This document shows positions 11,909-23,829 of a DNA stretch of 64,000 nt, piece after piece. The stretch is from Telopea speciosissima (taxonomy: Eukaryota; Streptophyta; Magnoliopsida; Proteales; Proteaceae), in NCBI RefSeq assembly GCF_018873765.1, contig NC_057920.1:11545307-11609306 (forward strand), given 5' to 3'. The stretch's first letter is position 1. Every line of letters starts with the position of its first letter. Below the pieces are notes generated by a model, which had not been told where the DNA came from, did not search any database, and was given only the letters and a program-made list of their open reading frames with translations. The translations under genes and the position numbers were made by a program.

Positions 11909-14507
11909 CTAAGCATGCCTTCCAACAGCTTTTCCGCAAAGGAGGGCATTAGAAGGGATGTCATACTCATTGTAAAAGCTTTTGGTTGGGTTCCAAACCC
12001 TGAGATAGAATTGCTGACCCAAGTATTGCCTTGCCCACATTGCAGACCTCACGTTCCACATGCCTTGGTTGTCCAATGAAACTAATATAGTAGTCCAAGA
12101 ATTTGGATACACCTGCAACAAAATACATGTAGTAAGAACCAAATCCAAGACTTGAGCCGTTTCGAATCCAAAGAAAATCACCGATGCCCATATGCATTTT
12201 GGTGTATGGCTTCAATACCTGAACAGTATGTCTGGTGTGCGCATCCTCTAGATTGTATTTCTTCTTGCTGGCTTGCGTCCATTGTCCACGTCCAAACCTG
12301 TTTCAATCCCATTAGCATCATCAGAATTCAACAGATCTCATATGATGTTGCTCAGTGCACACATACAAACAAAATATAGAGGCTTACCCAACAACCCAGA
12401 AATCATAACCATCAAGATGCCAAGATTGAATTGTGTTCTCATTGTTTTGGAAGACAACCTCAATAAATTCATGGAGAGAAGCTGCCATGACAGAGGTACC
12501 ATAGTATGCAGAACCCTCTGTGGGATTTGCTTGGATGGAGTTTGTACTGAAGACACCAGGGATATTGAAATAGTCGGCGAGCTTTAGAGGGGTGTCAGGG
12601 TGAATGTAGGAGACCCTATTAACAGCATAACGCGGCTTCCCATCTATCAGAGGTGCTGAATTGGCCAACATGATTGTCCTTGATGGTGTAATCTTCCCAT
12701 AATGGTACGAACCTTGAGGATTAGGCCTTGCTGCATTTGATGTCAAATTCCATCTTTTTGAATACAAGAAAAAGAAGAAGAAAAATCAGATTCAAAACAA
12801 AAGGCATTAAAAGTTGAATTCTAAGTTTATTACTGTAAAGTTTTTCTTTTTTCAAATGAACTACTTTGATGGTCTAGTCTTCAGAAATACAATACCTGAA
12901 GGTTCTGGCTTGCTTCATAGACCAGTGTATTTGGTAAGTTGGGCCAACAGGCAGTGGACCAGAAACTGCAGTCTGAGAATTTGAGTAGTGCAACACCGAA
13001 GTTGATGTGAGAACTTGCTTCGTGAAGCGAGTAGAGGCAACAATGTAATAATCCTTGGGAGTCTGATCTAAGGTGACTAGAACGGATAGAGATTGGCCAA
13101 CATGTACATCAAGAGAATCATACATGCTTTGCAAGGTGTGAGATCCTTCAACCTCAACCAGCTTCATTGTGTGTCCCTGAATCCTGAAGTTGAAGGAGGT
13201 TGACAGGCCCACATTGGAGATCCTGAGCATGTAGGTTTTACCTGAAAGCAACATCAAGATAACCTAGATCAGATATATTTGGATGAAGGTTTATTTGAAA
13301 ATGTAATGGGAGTTCAACATTTAATCATCATTTAAATAAACATCTGGAAAACTGAGTTACCCAAACAAAGATCCAAACGACTTTGGTAATTTTAGAGATG
13401 CAATTAAATAGTGAATGTACCTTGATCACCACTGAAGGTAGAATGAGCTTGGCCATTTATAAGAATGGCATCAGGGAAAGGAAGAGTTTTCCCTGAGTCT
13501 AGCAATTGTTGTAAGTTCTGCAAAATAGAAGCACAAAGGACGGTAAGATAATAGGGAAGGCAGAAAATTATTGCATATCATGAGAGTAGGGTGCCCTGTT
13601 TTATGAATCTGGATCAGCACACACACACACACACACAGAGTCTCTTTAACTTAATCACCTTGTGGTTGGTCTTGTGCCAATCGCCAATAAGCAAAGTGAA
13701 ATCACCAGCAGGGGCAGGGTATGGGACTGAAATTACGGGCCTTGCATAGACATTCAACCCTCCAAAGCCACCAGCAGCTCTGTGCATTAGAGTTGATGGG
13801 AAGTAAGTGTAGGTTCCAATTTGATCTTTAGTTTGGAACTTGTATGTGTAGTTTGAGTTCGCCGGGATAGGGCAGTTGGTCCCAAGCACTCCATCTTGCC
13901 AGGAGTTCTTCCTCTGCTTAATACCATTCCTATTCATCAGAATCCATGCTCTATTAGTTCCAGATCATTTCAGAGCAACCAAAGTCTAATCAGTTCATGA
14001 ATGTAAAAGAAACATTAACAAAAGCCCTCATTGGCAGGATAGCATTTGAATCTCTCTAAGGATAAACAGTAAACAGATTGGTGGGTATCACACAATTGAT
14101 AATGGAAGTCTGAAACTTCAAGATGTGAAACCAAAATAGAAAGATCAGTGAGTGAGACTCTCACCATGTCAATAAGAAAGGCTGGTCCAGCTTATTAATG
14201 AGGTTGAGGATTATGTTATTGTTGGTCACAACATCAAGTCTAGGACCAGGAAATTGGCCATTGATAAGAATACCCTTCAAAAACAAACAATTAATCTTAG
14301 ATCAGAATGATATTTCTGCCTAAATAGATAACAAGAAGTGTCCTAATCTACTGATAAACCTACCTGTTGAGGGACACCAAGAGGATAAATAGTTCCATAA
14401 GTTACAGTCCATGTATAGTATCTGTAAGGGTCCTCTGCTTTCACTGGCGAAAGCCTAAAGCAAGCTAGAACTCCGCAAATCAAATACAACAAGAATGCTT
14501 GCCTCAT
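11909..14507 (-). CDS. SKU5-similar (SKS) multicopper-oxidase-like secreted protein, L-ascorbate oxidase homolog
   Basis: Plant SKU5/SKS proteins have a three-cupredoxin fold, are secreted to the cell wall or apoplast, and act in directional growth and pollen or root development. Eight exons on the minus strand: 14364-14507, 14165-14274, 13659-13929, 13421-13517, 12896-13241, 12388-12753, 12219-12297 and 11909-12112. They total 1617 bp (538 aa), the usual family length, all with GT/AG junctions and consistent phase. The ATG at 14507 gives a classic signal peptide (MRQAFLLYLICGVLACF, cleavage likely after PVKA). Family landmarks are GILINGQFPGPRLDVV, RKNSWQDGVLGTNCPIP, FPSTLMHRAAGGFGGLNVY, FRIQGHTMKLVEVEGSH, SWHLDGYDFWVVG and the terminal LLCGKAVGRHA. 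The copper-ligand motif HWHG of true oxidases is replaced by TWNG and the C-terminal HCH motif is absent, so copper oxidase activity is unlikely. The frame is intact throughout. No GPI-signal tail is present, unlike SKU5 itself. Confidence 0.95.
13614..13635. repeat. (CA)n microsatellite in SKS intron
   Basis: About 11 CA units in intron 3 of the SKS gene, close to the donor site of exon 3. Confidence 0.85.
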
Positions 14508-14900
14508 TTTGTCACCAGAAACCTCTCCAATCTTCAAAGTTCTACAGAAATAGCTCCGAATAAGACATCAATGGCACGAAAAGAAACTACATAACAGATT
14601 TAAACTTTCAAGAAGATAGTAATTATGCTACACAATGTAGTCTAGTTGAAATGAGACATTTATGGAAAGAGGAAATTTGGAACAATGTAAAGTCATACAT
14701 TTTGTCAAATACATCGAAGCCAAGTGGAACTTGTACAAACAGGTGACAGATTCTAACTTACCAGATTTGTTGAACCTCCACAACACTAGACAGAGGAAAA
14801 GAAGAGAGGTTCTTCGTTAGAACTCTCAACTTACTCCTTCACAATGAGTTGAAGCATGAATGAAGTCGTTCAGTTGTGTTTAAGTAGCTGAAGAGTACCC
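14508..14900 (-). promoter_or_regulatory. SKS 5' UTR with a leader intron, and proximal promoter
   Basis: Between the SKS ATG and upstream DNA the minus strand shows an acceptor TTTCTGTAG at 14542-14550 and a donor CTG/GTAAGTTAG at about 14761, implying a roughly 220-bp intron in the 5' leader (14542-14761). The first non-coding exon would start somewhere upstream of 14762, before about 14890. A CT-rich stretch near 14905-14920 lies just beyond. The transcription start is inferred, not seen. Confidence 0.55.
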
Positions 14901-15104
14901 GCGTTCTCTCTCTCTCTTTCTGGCTACGTGTAAGTGGGCATTAGGTCACGCGTTTCCGCGTAATGATGGAGTGTATCTTTGTTTGCCAACGAAGGAAGGA
15001 AAAGGAAAAGGGAAGGAACCCAGATATCCAGGCAAGGATGGAGGTTCAATCAAGAATTTAAAAAAAAGAATTTGACTGTAACACCCACCCACTGATCACG
15101 CCAT

Positions 15105-15480
15105 CAATCAAGGAAGAAAGAAATGAAAAAAAATAACTCCAGGAAAGTGGTAACTACTTGTTATGAATCAATTTTTCTTAGTTTTCTCTAGGAACTTTAA
15201 TTATTTATGGAGAAGAAGAGAGAGGAATCAGAGGAAATGAATGAAGAACTTTGAATGCGGTGAGGCTCCACCGCTGAACCAGCTACTTGTTGGACGGAGA
15301 AAAAGAAAGTTCCTCATGACCGAATTTAAACAGGAATGTTAGGCTTTCACATGAAAGAACAAATCAGGAATTCTTAATCTTTTCTCCTTTTTTATTTTTT
15401 TAATTTAAAGTGTTCCATTTTATCGTTTTGGTTTATGTGCAGCAGCAAAGGTTATCTGTTTGATGTTAGATCTTCAACTG
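15105..15480. repeat. Segment upstream of SKS, related to segmental copies A and B
   Basis: This stretch aligns by eye with 39210-39570 and 56480-56870. Shared landmarks in the same order are ACTTTAATTATTTATGG, GTTCCTCATGACC, GGCTTTCACATG and GTTTATGTGCAG. It is the most diverged of the three. It lies a few hundred bases upstream of the SKS start, so copies A and B may descend from the SKS upstream region. Confidence 0.6.
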
Positions 15481-15589
15481 AGTTCCCACGGTCTGTCGTT
15501 TATTGCTGTGTAGCTTTTTCAAGTTTTCAACGAGAAGAACTGAGAGAGCAAGTAATAGCTGACAGCAGCTGGCGGAAAGGGCGGTTTTG

Positions 15590-16610
15590 TCATCTCCAGC
15601 TAGTAGCGGTGTAAATTTCCAAACCGAATCTTTATTGGGCCAATGGGCCCATGCATGGTTTGGGGTATCGGGATTGGATACCACAATACACCGATATTGT
15701 ACATTTGTATGATTTTGAAGGTGATCTGTGTCTGTATCAGTGAAACAGTGTGGAGTATGGACAAAATGTAAAATAGTCAAAAACCAACCCTAATTTGGTC
15801 AGTTCAGTTGGCAACCGATCAACTCCTCAAGTAAGAGATCATGAGTTTAAACCGCCTTGGGGCCTATTCGGCTATTTCCATCCCCTATCCCACTCCCATT
15901 AAAGCTCTCTACTTCCAAAAAAAAACAAAATAGTCAAAAACCCATTTTATAAGAAAAATCAAAGATAAATTTATCCACCAATGCCATATCAATATCATGT
16001 CGGATTTTAATGTGATTGATACTTGGTCCAATACCGTGCACTAAACCATGAATGGAGCAGATTTTGAGATGGAATTTTATGAATCCGGTAAAATAAAAAT
16101 AGATCGGATAGATTGAAATGAATCGATTAAAAACTGAAACAATAGAAAATCGAATGAAACCCGATAAAATTTTGAAAGTAAGGAAAAACTGAAAAGAAAA
16201 AAAAAAATTCGATAACAACCCAGTAATGGCCTGATTAGAGCATGTTAAGCCAACCTAGTAAAAATTATGGCTTAATGGTTTGGTTTTGGATTGGTCTATA
16301 TCAGCCTTGAAACCACCGATTGAATCCAACAAAACCAAACCAATCGATTAGGCTTAACAATTTGGTTTTGGATTGGTCTATTATCAACTCTGAAACCAGT
16401 TCAATCCAACTAAAACCAAACCAAATCGAATCGATTGATTGACACTCCTATCTCATTGATGGCAAGGGGATCTTTTTCCCTAAATTAAGCAAAAAATATA
16501 AAAAACAATGTAACAACTGACTGAACTTTTTTCACTTGCATTGTAAGAGAGAATGTCTGTGTTTACAAAAAAAAAAAAAAAAGAGAGAATGTGTGTCAAT
16601 ATGGATCTTT
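15590..16610. other. Repeat-rich intergenic DNA with hAT-like non-autonomous fragments
   Basis: It contains AACCAAACCAAT/GGTTTTGGATTGGT-type repeated motifs in both orientations (about 16250-16450) and a possible SINE-like piece at 15800-15920 ending in an A tail. No gene is supportable; the open frame at 15934-16218 is low-complexity translation. Confidence 0.45.
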
Positions 16611-16614
16611 ATCC

Positions 16615-16830
16615 TTTCAGGTTCCTACCCGGTACAGTTCGTATGATTCCTCTCCTAAGGGGGTGGAAATGATCATCTTATCACCTGCCCGAACGCACTG
16701 CCCGAATTAGGTCCACCCCACTTATTAGAGGCACTAGGACCTGAGGAGATCATTTTTCCAGACAATATACCCCGTGAGATACATATCGTCAATTGTACCA
16801 CTTGCACTAAAAATCTACCAGAATTTGGTG
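16615..16830. mobile_element. MITE fragment related to the 61-kb element
   Basis: It shares ATGATCATCTTATCACCTGC-type centre and GAGGCACTAGGACCTGA-type ends with the MITEs at 25612-25780, 30445-30622 and 61175-61335. Ends are eroded. Confidence 0.45.
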
Positions 16831-17007
16831 GGAAGTTACCCATTTCACATGTCACACCAAGCTAATTGCCCTTGGGGGTTTGGTATTACTCCATGCAAAG
16901 TATAAGGGAAGAATAAAAGAAAATTTGTTACCGGATATATAATATGGAGAAGTGTTCTCTGGTCGGGAGTGTGGCTCATGCATGCAGGAAGGGGTCAATG
17001 GGAGAGC

Positions 17008-17022
17008 GGGGGGGGGGGGGGG
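17008..17022 (+). repeat. Poly-G run of 15
   Basis: Uninterrupted G run in intergenic DNA, similar to the one in the PP2A intron. Confidence 0.85.
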
Positions 17023-17680
17023 CATCAAGTAGGGCATTATTTGCAATTTCATGAGGTTAGGGCAATCAGTACGCCAACCCCATGTATCTGACGTGTAGGG
17101 CATATACACTCCCAGACAGAGTTCTTTTTCCCATATAATAATATACTCCAATGAAGGGTTTCATCTTCAGGTGTGATGGGTTTCAAGACAAAGTTAAGAG
17201 TCAGCCTAAGGTATTAGGACTCTGTTGAATGGGTCCGTGTCTAAATCCTTTAAACATGAATAAACAACTTAAGAAAGATAACAAATGGATCTAGACTTTG
17301 ACACTATATTAGAACGTTCTATCATTTACCCCAAAACCTTAATTTGAAGGAAAGAGTTCCATAAGTATATGAAGATTCTAAGGACTTGAATAACTAATGT
17401 GGGACTTTAGCTTAATTTATAACTCCAACATCTCAACAGGAGAAATAGAAGATCTCTCTCATCTATAAAATTGTAGTAAATTAAATAACCCAGCATGGCA
17501 ATTAGACAGTGAAGTGACGCGGTAGTTGTGAGCTTTCAAGTGGGCGAGGAGCGGTTGGAGACTGGTCACATGGTGGGCAGCCACTGGACAGCAGTTTTGA
17601 TTTTATATATGTATATGAACTTTCAATTATCATCAATTATCACCATGGAGTATCTTTATGAAACCACATTGATATAATAT

Positions 17681-17816
17681 GGGAGAATGTTTTTTGTGCC
17701 TCAGCGCAGAGTGCGCCCAGGCACATGGGCAGCCTGTGCAGGGGGGTAGGGTGGTCATTGTGCCTATCCCATGTGCCTGGGCGTAACCTGTGCTGCGGCA
17801 CTGAGAACAGCGCCCC
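17681..17816. mobile_element. MULE-type MITE with perfect 9-bp TSD
   Basis: TIRs start GGGAGAATGTTTTTTGTGCC and end in a complementary GGCACTGAGAACAGCGCCCC. The centre contains GCCCAGGCACATGGG in both orientations. Flanking direct repeats are ATATAATAT at 17672-17680 and 17817-17825, a perfect 9-bp target duplication typical of Mutator-like elements. No coding capacity. Confidence 0.85.
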
Positions 17817-17960
17817 ATATAATATATAGGCTCTGGCTCCTAAGATTTCAAGTTTAATTTTTTTTAATGGCAGCTTCTACGCCATGCAATGATCTTGATA
17901 AAATAATCATCCATTGATTGTAATGATTTTGTTCATTTTTTTCATAACTTGCATTACAGT

Positions 17961-18454
17961 TAAGGGTGTGAAAGTCCAACCCAAATTGGTTCAATTGATT
18001 GAAACCGACCAGCTCAACCTCGATCAAATCGAATTTTTATTGGTTTGGTTATGGGTTGAGTTTAATGAAAGCACTCAAAATCGAAACCAAATTGGACGAA
18101 CCAATTATAGTGACCAAAACTGAAAATTAAACCAATGGAACTTGATAAAAAAAAAAAAAAACCGAGAACAGACCAATAATAACCCAATAAGAAATCGAAA
18201 ACCCCCAAAAAAAGCCAAAATGTCCCATTGATTTTCTTATGTATTCATGTAAAACCGAAATTAGGCTGGACCGAACCTGATAATAGTCCGATTACAAATC
18301 GATAAAATAACCACTAAAAACAGACCAAATCAAACTGAAACTGAAATCGAAATCAAAACTTTCTTAACGATTTGGTTTCTGATTAGCTTAGTAACAAAAT
18401 GAAACCAATCCAACTCGATTAAAATCGAACTGAACCGACCAATTGACACCCTTA
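17961..18454. mobile_element. Non-autonomous hAT-like element
   Basis: Begins TAAGGGTGTGAAAGTCC and ends GACCAATTGACACCCTTA, giving short TIRs (TAAGGGTGT). The interior is rich in AACCGAACC/GGTTCGGTT-type motifs and has no transposase. The 8-bp flanks ATTACAGT and ATTAATTT match only partly, so the TSD is eroded. Confidence 0.65.
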
Positions 18455-18901
18455 ATTAATTTACACTAAATTTTGTCATCTAGCCTTCAATAAGTATATA
18501 TGCATACCGACCATATGAGACGGTTCTAATATCTCACATGGTGTCTGAGTCTGGTGCATGTGGTTGGTAAACACGAAGCTAACACCTCACTTGGTTTAAC
18601 TACATATTATATATAATATTAAGATAATCATTGGTTTAACAGCAATAAATATATAATATTACGATAATCAATTTACTTAATACCAAAGTTGGCTCTAATA
18701 AAGAAAAAGGGGGTGACTATGATCAAAGATTATAAAGGCAAACTGCACATGTGAAATTTGTTTCTAGTTGGGACTGGACCACCACCACAGGCTTTCTATT
18801 CCTTAATCTGATGAAAAACAATATTATTTATGCAGGCATGAAAAAGCTAACTGGTTGTGTAGCTCCTCTACAGGGTTGGGCCAATGAGAGTACGTATAGA
18901 G

Positions 18902-19298
18902 TAGGGCTATAAATGGATAACATAAAATCTGAATTCGATCTGCACTATATCCGTTTAGGGACATCCGTATTCGTTTAGAGATATCTGAAAAAAAAATCCG
19001 AATACTCCGATAAAATCCAAATATTTAATAATAAAAAATTAAGTAAATAATGATCTTGAGGGCTTTTTAAGATTCAACAGGTTCTAGAATATGAGGAAAA
19101 GATAATCATCATCTAAGAGAGGTGGATTGAGAGTGAATTGATATGGATGGTCGAAAATCCGAATTAAATCCGCATCTGAATCCATTCAAATCCATTTAGA
19201 GGTATTTGTATTCGACCAGGGAATATCTGGATCCAATCACATTCGATTCGTATCATTCAATTCGTATCAAAGTCAAATCCGATCCGTTTACCAGTCTA
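18902..19298. mobile_element. Non-autonomous hAT element, uninterrupted family member
   Basis: TIRs TAGGGCTATAAATGGAT and, at the right end, ATCCGTTTACCAGTCTA. The reverse complement of its interior matches both halves of the split element at 40561-40736 and 51213-51472 (shared CTTTTCCTCATATT, CCTGTTGAATCTT, CGGAGTATTCGGATTTTTTT). It is therefore the reference copy for reading that nested insertion. Flanking 8-mers GTATAGAG and ATACAAAG match at 5 of 8 positions. Confidence 0.8.
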
Positions 19299-19754
19299 AT
19301 ACAAAGGCATTGGTTTGGATGGATACCTTTCTTTTAGAACCAATGGTTTAGAGGGTGAGAGAGTATATATTAACTTCAACATACTTATTTTGATGAAAGT
19401 GTAATCACACAAACTACACACCAATCCCTTAAAGTTAATTGACTTTTAGAACCATGGAATGACAGATATACACAATACATATCACACACTACACGCATAG
19501 ACCCGATGTGGGACTAAACCTATGCATACTTAGAAAATGGTCATGGAAGAATGAACATGGTGGGCTTCCAGGCTAACCTTAATTAGCTGGCACGGGAATA
19601 GTTTTGTGTTGTCAATTGACTTCATATAAACTGGTTCAAAGCTTTAGCTGTTTGGCCAGCTTATCAATGATTTGCCGAAGCTCATCCTCTAACTGTTATG
19701 TTAACTAAACTCCTTTCAATAATTCTTATTTTGTTCTAAACCTCTCTTTCATAT

Positions 19755-19950
19755 GTCCTACCATATATGGTGATTTTTTTTTCACCATTTATTTTCTGTG
19801 GGTTAGTGAAATGGTCAACCTTCCCCTCCCCTTGGATGCCTTCGCATGTTCCCATTGGCTCCCGTGTTAGCTCTGCGTTGGCACAGAGGCCACATAAGCA
19901 AGCACCAAACCCCTTCTCCAAGAAATTGGGTGAGAGTCGTTCCTCATGTA
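19755..19950. mobile_element. Short repeat, same family as 38955-39115
   Basis: Shares CTTGGATGCC, CATGTTCCCATTGG and CACACCCCTTCCCCAAGAAA-like sequence in order with 38955-39115. Probably a MITE; ends are not resolved. Its right end continues into GGGTGAGAGTCGTTCCTCATG, a piece also found in segmental copies A and B. Confidence 0.5.
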
Positions 19951-20296
19951 GGAATAACATAAGATGTGTTGCAAGTATAAGACTAGAAATACAATACATA
20001 TACATCAAATACAAGACTTATCTGATCAGTATGGCATTGTGTAGAAAGAAGTACACCAATACCCGTCCTCTTGTGTAATCCGAACAGCAAATGGTAGAGT
20101 TGAGTCGCATCAAACGATGCTCTCCTTAAGGTTTTTAGATACCCCAATTCTGCAATCCAGATTGACATGCACCTATACCTCCAAGATAAAACAACTCTCA
20201 CAAGATATAAGTCTAAGAGGAGACTCAACATGTAAATATACACATTCTCATAATAACCCTCATATTTTGGGTTTATCACATTCAGAGATATATCTT

Positions 20297-20405
20297 TGTT
20301 TTCGTCTCTCAACCTATGTGTGTGTTAGAATATTAGAAAGAGTTATGATAGCATAGACTCGAATTGCAAGACTAAGATATTGGAGAAAATCAATATCACA
20401 AAAAT
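20297..20405. repeat. Dispersed 110-bp repeat, also at 55902-56010
   Basis: TTTCGTCTCTCAACCTATG through GGAGAAAATCAATAT occurs at both places with few differences. The internal TGTTAGAATATTAG start suggests part of an LTR. No partner LTR is seen nearby. Confidence 0.6.
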
Positions 20406-20530
20406 CTATTTTAACGGGAAGTGTCTGGAGTTCCCATGAGATTAGAGAATAAGTGACTTTTGAAAAATCAGAGTTCTCGTTGCAAGAAGAAGAAGGAGGG
20501 ACTTGCCTTTCTATTTTAACGATCAAATGT

Positions 20531-21245
20531 TTTACCCTCATATTTGGGTCTTATGAGCACATGCTCATTAAAGAGCAAAAAAAATGAAGGAAAAACAGAT
20601 TTTGGCCATAATCCATAATACACTATAAGACTCTTGAGTCTATTATCATTTTGGGGGTGTGTTCATTTATTTTATGTAAAAAGAAGTTTCAAAAGTGATA
20701 CCTAACACATGAAAAAAATGAAAAATTGTAAAAATGAAAATGAAAAATCATACCAAAGAGGCCCTGAAGCCCATGAAAATAGGACCGAGTTAGGTCCAGA
20801 CCTGGCATATGCTCTTACAACTGAACTAGGCCCAGCCCAAGTAATTTTGCTCTCTTATGTAATGTAACTCTTATCGTTTGATCTGGACCGTCAAACCTAG
20901 GCGGTTAGGGTTTTAGTGTTCTTTAAGAACCATGTGGAATCAAAGCATCACACGGTTGGGAGTTGGAGTTCGCTCTCGGTCTCGAAGTCTCAATTAGTTT
21001 CAGCCTTCAGGTAGGATCTCCATTGTTTCAAGCTTAAATCATTTGGTTTCATTGTTCTGTCTCTACTCAAATGTTGTTGCAGAATCTGAGGAACAAAAAA
21101 TATATTGGAAAACTGAATTTTCTAGGTTTAATGTTTTCGTCAGGTGATTAATTGAGTGGTTTGGGTTTATTCGGTCTCTGTAGAATTTATAATGTAGTTT
21201 TGTCGTTTGGGCTTGTGTAAGATCTTTGAATGAGGCTTATCTTGA
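20531..21245 (+). pseudogene. Truncated eL13 copy: promoter, leader exon and part of leader intron only
   Basis: Homologous to the upstream part of the second intact eL13 gene (32625-33935, apart from the insertion at 32751-33343). It shares the ATGAGCACATGCTCATTA start, site II-type GGCCCAGCCCA (20829-20839), a telo-box TTAGGGTTT (20905-20913), the leader exon ending at TTCAG/GTAGGATCTCC, and the intron up to GAGGCTTATCTTGA at about 21245. The coding exons are missing. It may still be transcribed from its intact promoter motifs but cannot encode L13. Confidence 0.8.
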
Positions 21246-21249
21246 CATG

Positions 21250-22400
21250 TTTGCCTCATAAAAAGAAACCGCTTAAGAGAGAGGGAAGAAAATGGTTAAA
21301 AGGATTCAAAAGAAGAAGAAGAAGAATGAAGAAGCATTGCATTTGTAAGCCATGAAATTAATGTTTACTGGTTCTTGGCAAGCTTTTGTATTTGGTTTGA
21401 CTTGACGAGGCTGCATGAGCTTGATAGTCCCTACGTTAAGCAAGGGCTGGACTCATCTTCCTACAATAATAGGAGACACTTTCCCTTCACACTCGTGTGG
21501 AACTTGTAAACATAGATAATCTATCGAGTCCGATAGTTTATTAATTTGTTTTTCTTGAGAGTGGATCATGTTTTTGTACAAGTACCGTCCAAGGCGCACC
21601 AAGACCACTCACATAGATTTCTCTTTGAATTTACCAAAGCTGTGAAAGGGGTCTTTTGGGATACTTACCAATAAAAATGCCTTAAGATTTAAGAAAGATG
21701 AAAGGTGAATGGTCACGAGCCTATATTCCTCTTCCAACACCTATATACCAAACTAGTTTAATTTGTTACGTAATAGGTCATCTTCCCTCTTCCTCATGTC
21801 TCAATTTCACAAAAGTGAATAATAAATGCTAAAGATAACTTACAAATCATCGAACACAAACAATCAAACATACCGAGAGAATCTCTCTTTAAATCATGTC
21901 CATCTCTCTCTCTCGTCGATGATCAAAAGAACAATAGTTAATTAACTATGGGAGAAAGTTTCTCCTCACACACAGTCAAGAGACTCAAGGGACATTCTTC
22001 TATCCCTACTGAATATGTTGTATTTGAAATGAATTTAAGATTCAAAACCTCTCTTTCAAACATGTTTTTATGCTTAGTATTACTTCTCCAAGTTGATGTT
22101 TCATTATGTTAGAAAAATAACAATGCCTAGAATGGTGATTTGCAGAAGAAAATGCAAAGAGATCGAAGACGGCACACATGAACTAGACAAGATTTATGTC
22201 GTTTAACCCCCAATATTGTTCTCCGGTTTTGAAGTGATTTTAATAAGTAGCAAAAATTGTGTAAGAACAACGATAAAATATGTGTTTGTATAAACTCCCC
22301 GTATCCTAAATGATGCGTGTCCAAAGGCATTTCCCAACCCAATGGTCACAAAATTTTACTTTCTTGCTTTCCAATCAAAATATCACTGAAATTATTCGTT
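21250..22400. other. Intergenic DNA without recognisable genes
   Basis: A+T-rich sequence with no supportable ORF or defined repeat ends. It may include degraded LTR sequence. Confidence 0.4.
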
Positions 22401-22407
22401 TTCTGGA

Positions 22408-22546
22408 AAAAGAGCAGTGCTTGGTCGTCTGACCACTACGCAAGCGGCTGGGCCAATGGCATCGCACATGGGTATTGATCAACAGGGGTGGAATGGTCTT
22501 TTCACGCATGAGAGGTCATAGGGGGCACGACCAAGCAGCGTGAGAA
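22408..22546. mobile_element. MITE
   Basis: AGAGCAGTGCTTGGTCGT at the left and ACGACCAAGCAGCGTG at the right form TIRs around a centre containing ATGGTCTTTTCACGC. It resembles the 17681-17816 type. No clear TSD. Confidence 0.5.
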
Positions 22547-23829
22547 ATGGTCCAATGTACAGTAAGCATTTGACTGAGGTAGTCACCGAATCTGTTAGGT
22601 GGTTTAGTTGTGATACTTTTCTTGAACCGGCAACAGGGCCACAGGGGTGGAGGATGGGTTGCGCCGGCAGCAAGGCAGGGGTGGAGTTGCAGGAAGGGGA
22701 TGACGGCGGCTAGTGGGGGGCCATCGATTCCGACGGCGCTGCCTAATCTTCATGGAGATGCATGGGGCGAAATTGCGGAGGGGTGGGGTCAGTGGGGTTG
22801 CAGGAGAAAGAAAAAGAAGAAGAGAGAATAAAGGGTGATTTTGGCATTAAATGTATTAGCCCTTATTGATGTCACCACTTAATGGAAACACACTAATGGA
22901 TTGGAACTGTTTGTAACATATTTTAGACTGTAGGAGAGGTTCATATAATTTTTGAAAACACAGGGAAGAGGGTGTGATTAAGGCATAGTTGAAGGAGAGG
23001 GTGTTATTTTCCCTTAATTTGGTTATGTATGGTAACAAAGGCCACAAAAAAATATATGGTTGAAAAAAAAAAACGAGAATCAAATCTGTTATGTGGAATT
23101 TCATGAGGTGTACAATAAAAATAAAAATTATTGAAAGGGCATGAAAAAAAAAAAGAATTATTGAAAAGGGTTAAACTGGGGTGTCAACGAGTAACCAGTA
23201 ACCAAGTGCCGAATTTGAAGTTGGACTGAATACTCGTTTTCAATCCGGATCGAATTTAATATGGTTAATTCTGGATCTGAAAATGGTTTTATAATTTGGA
23301 TCCGGGTCTACCTGGATTTGGATCGAATACCCGCCTTAAAAATTAGGGAAAATTACATTGCCATTTCCTGAGATTTGTACTAAATACAGAACGACCTCTT
23401 GTGTTTCTAAATTATACAGTCACACCCCTTGAGTGAACGATGTTAAATAATATAATATAAAATACCAACTTTGTCCTTTTTTAATATCTTGTTAAATAAT
23501 ACTTAATAAAAAATACCAACTTTGCCCTCTTCTAATCAATTCAAACCTATTCTCTAGCCTCTTCCCCTTCGCTGTCGTCGTCGTTGCTTTCATCGAAGGA
23601 GCACCACCACTACCACCGCTGGAGAAGATGACTAAGAGGATGAGATTGGAGCGGGAGAGAAGAGAATGATCAACTATACAGAATGTGGTATACACATTTA
23701 TGCTCGCCAACTCTTTATGAGGAACAAGAACAACACAGAAAAAACTTATAAATTTGAGATAGAGAGAGGGAATTAATGGGATATTGAAACTTGAAACCTT
23801 CAGATCTCCTGAGTTTTCTTATATCTCTT

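Noticed and set aside
22610..22831. Gly/Arg-rich ORF of 73 codons
   Set aside because: No start context, family or conserved copy; it reads through G-rich repeat sequence near a MITE.
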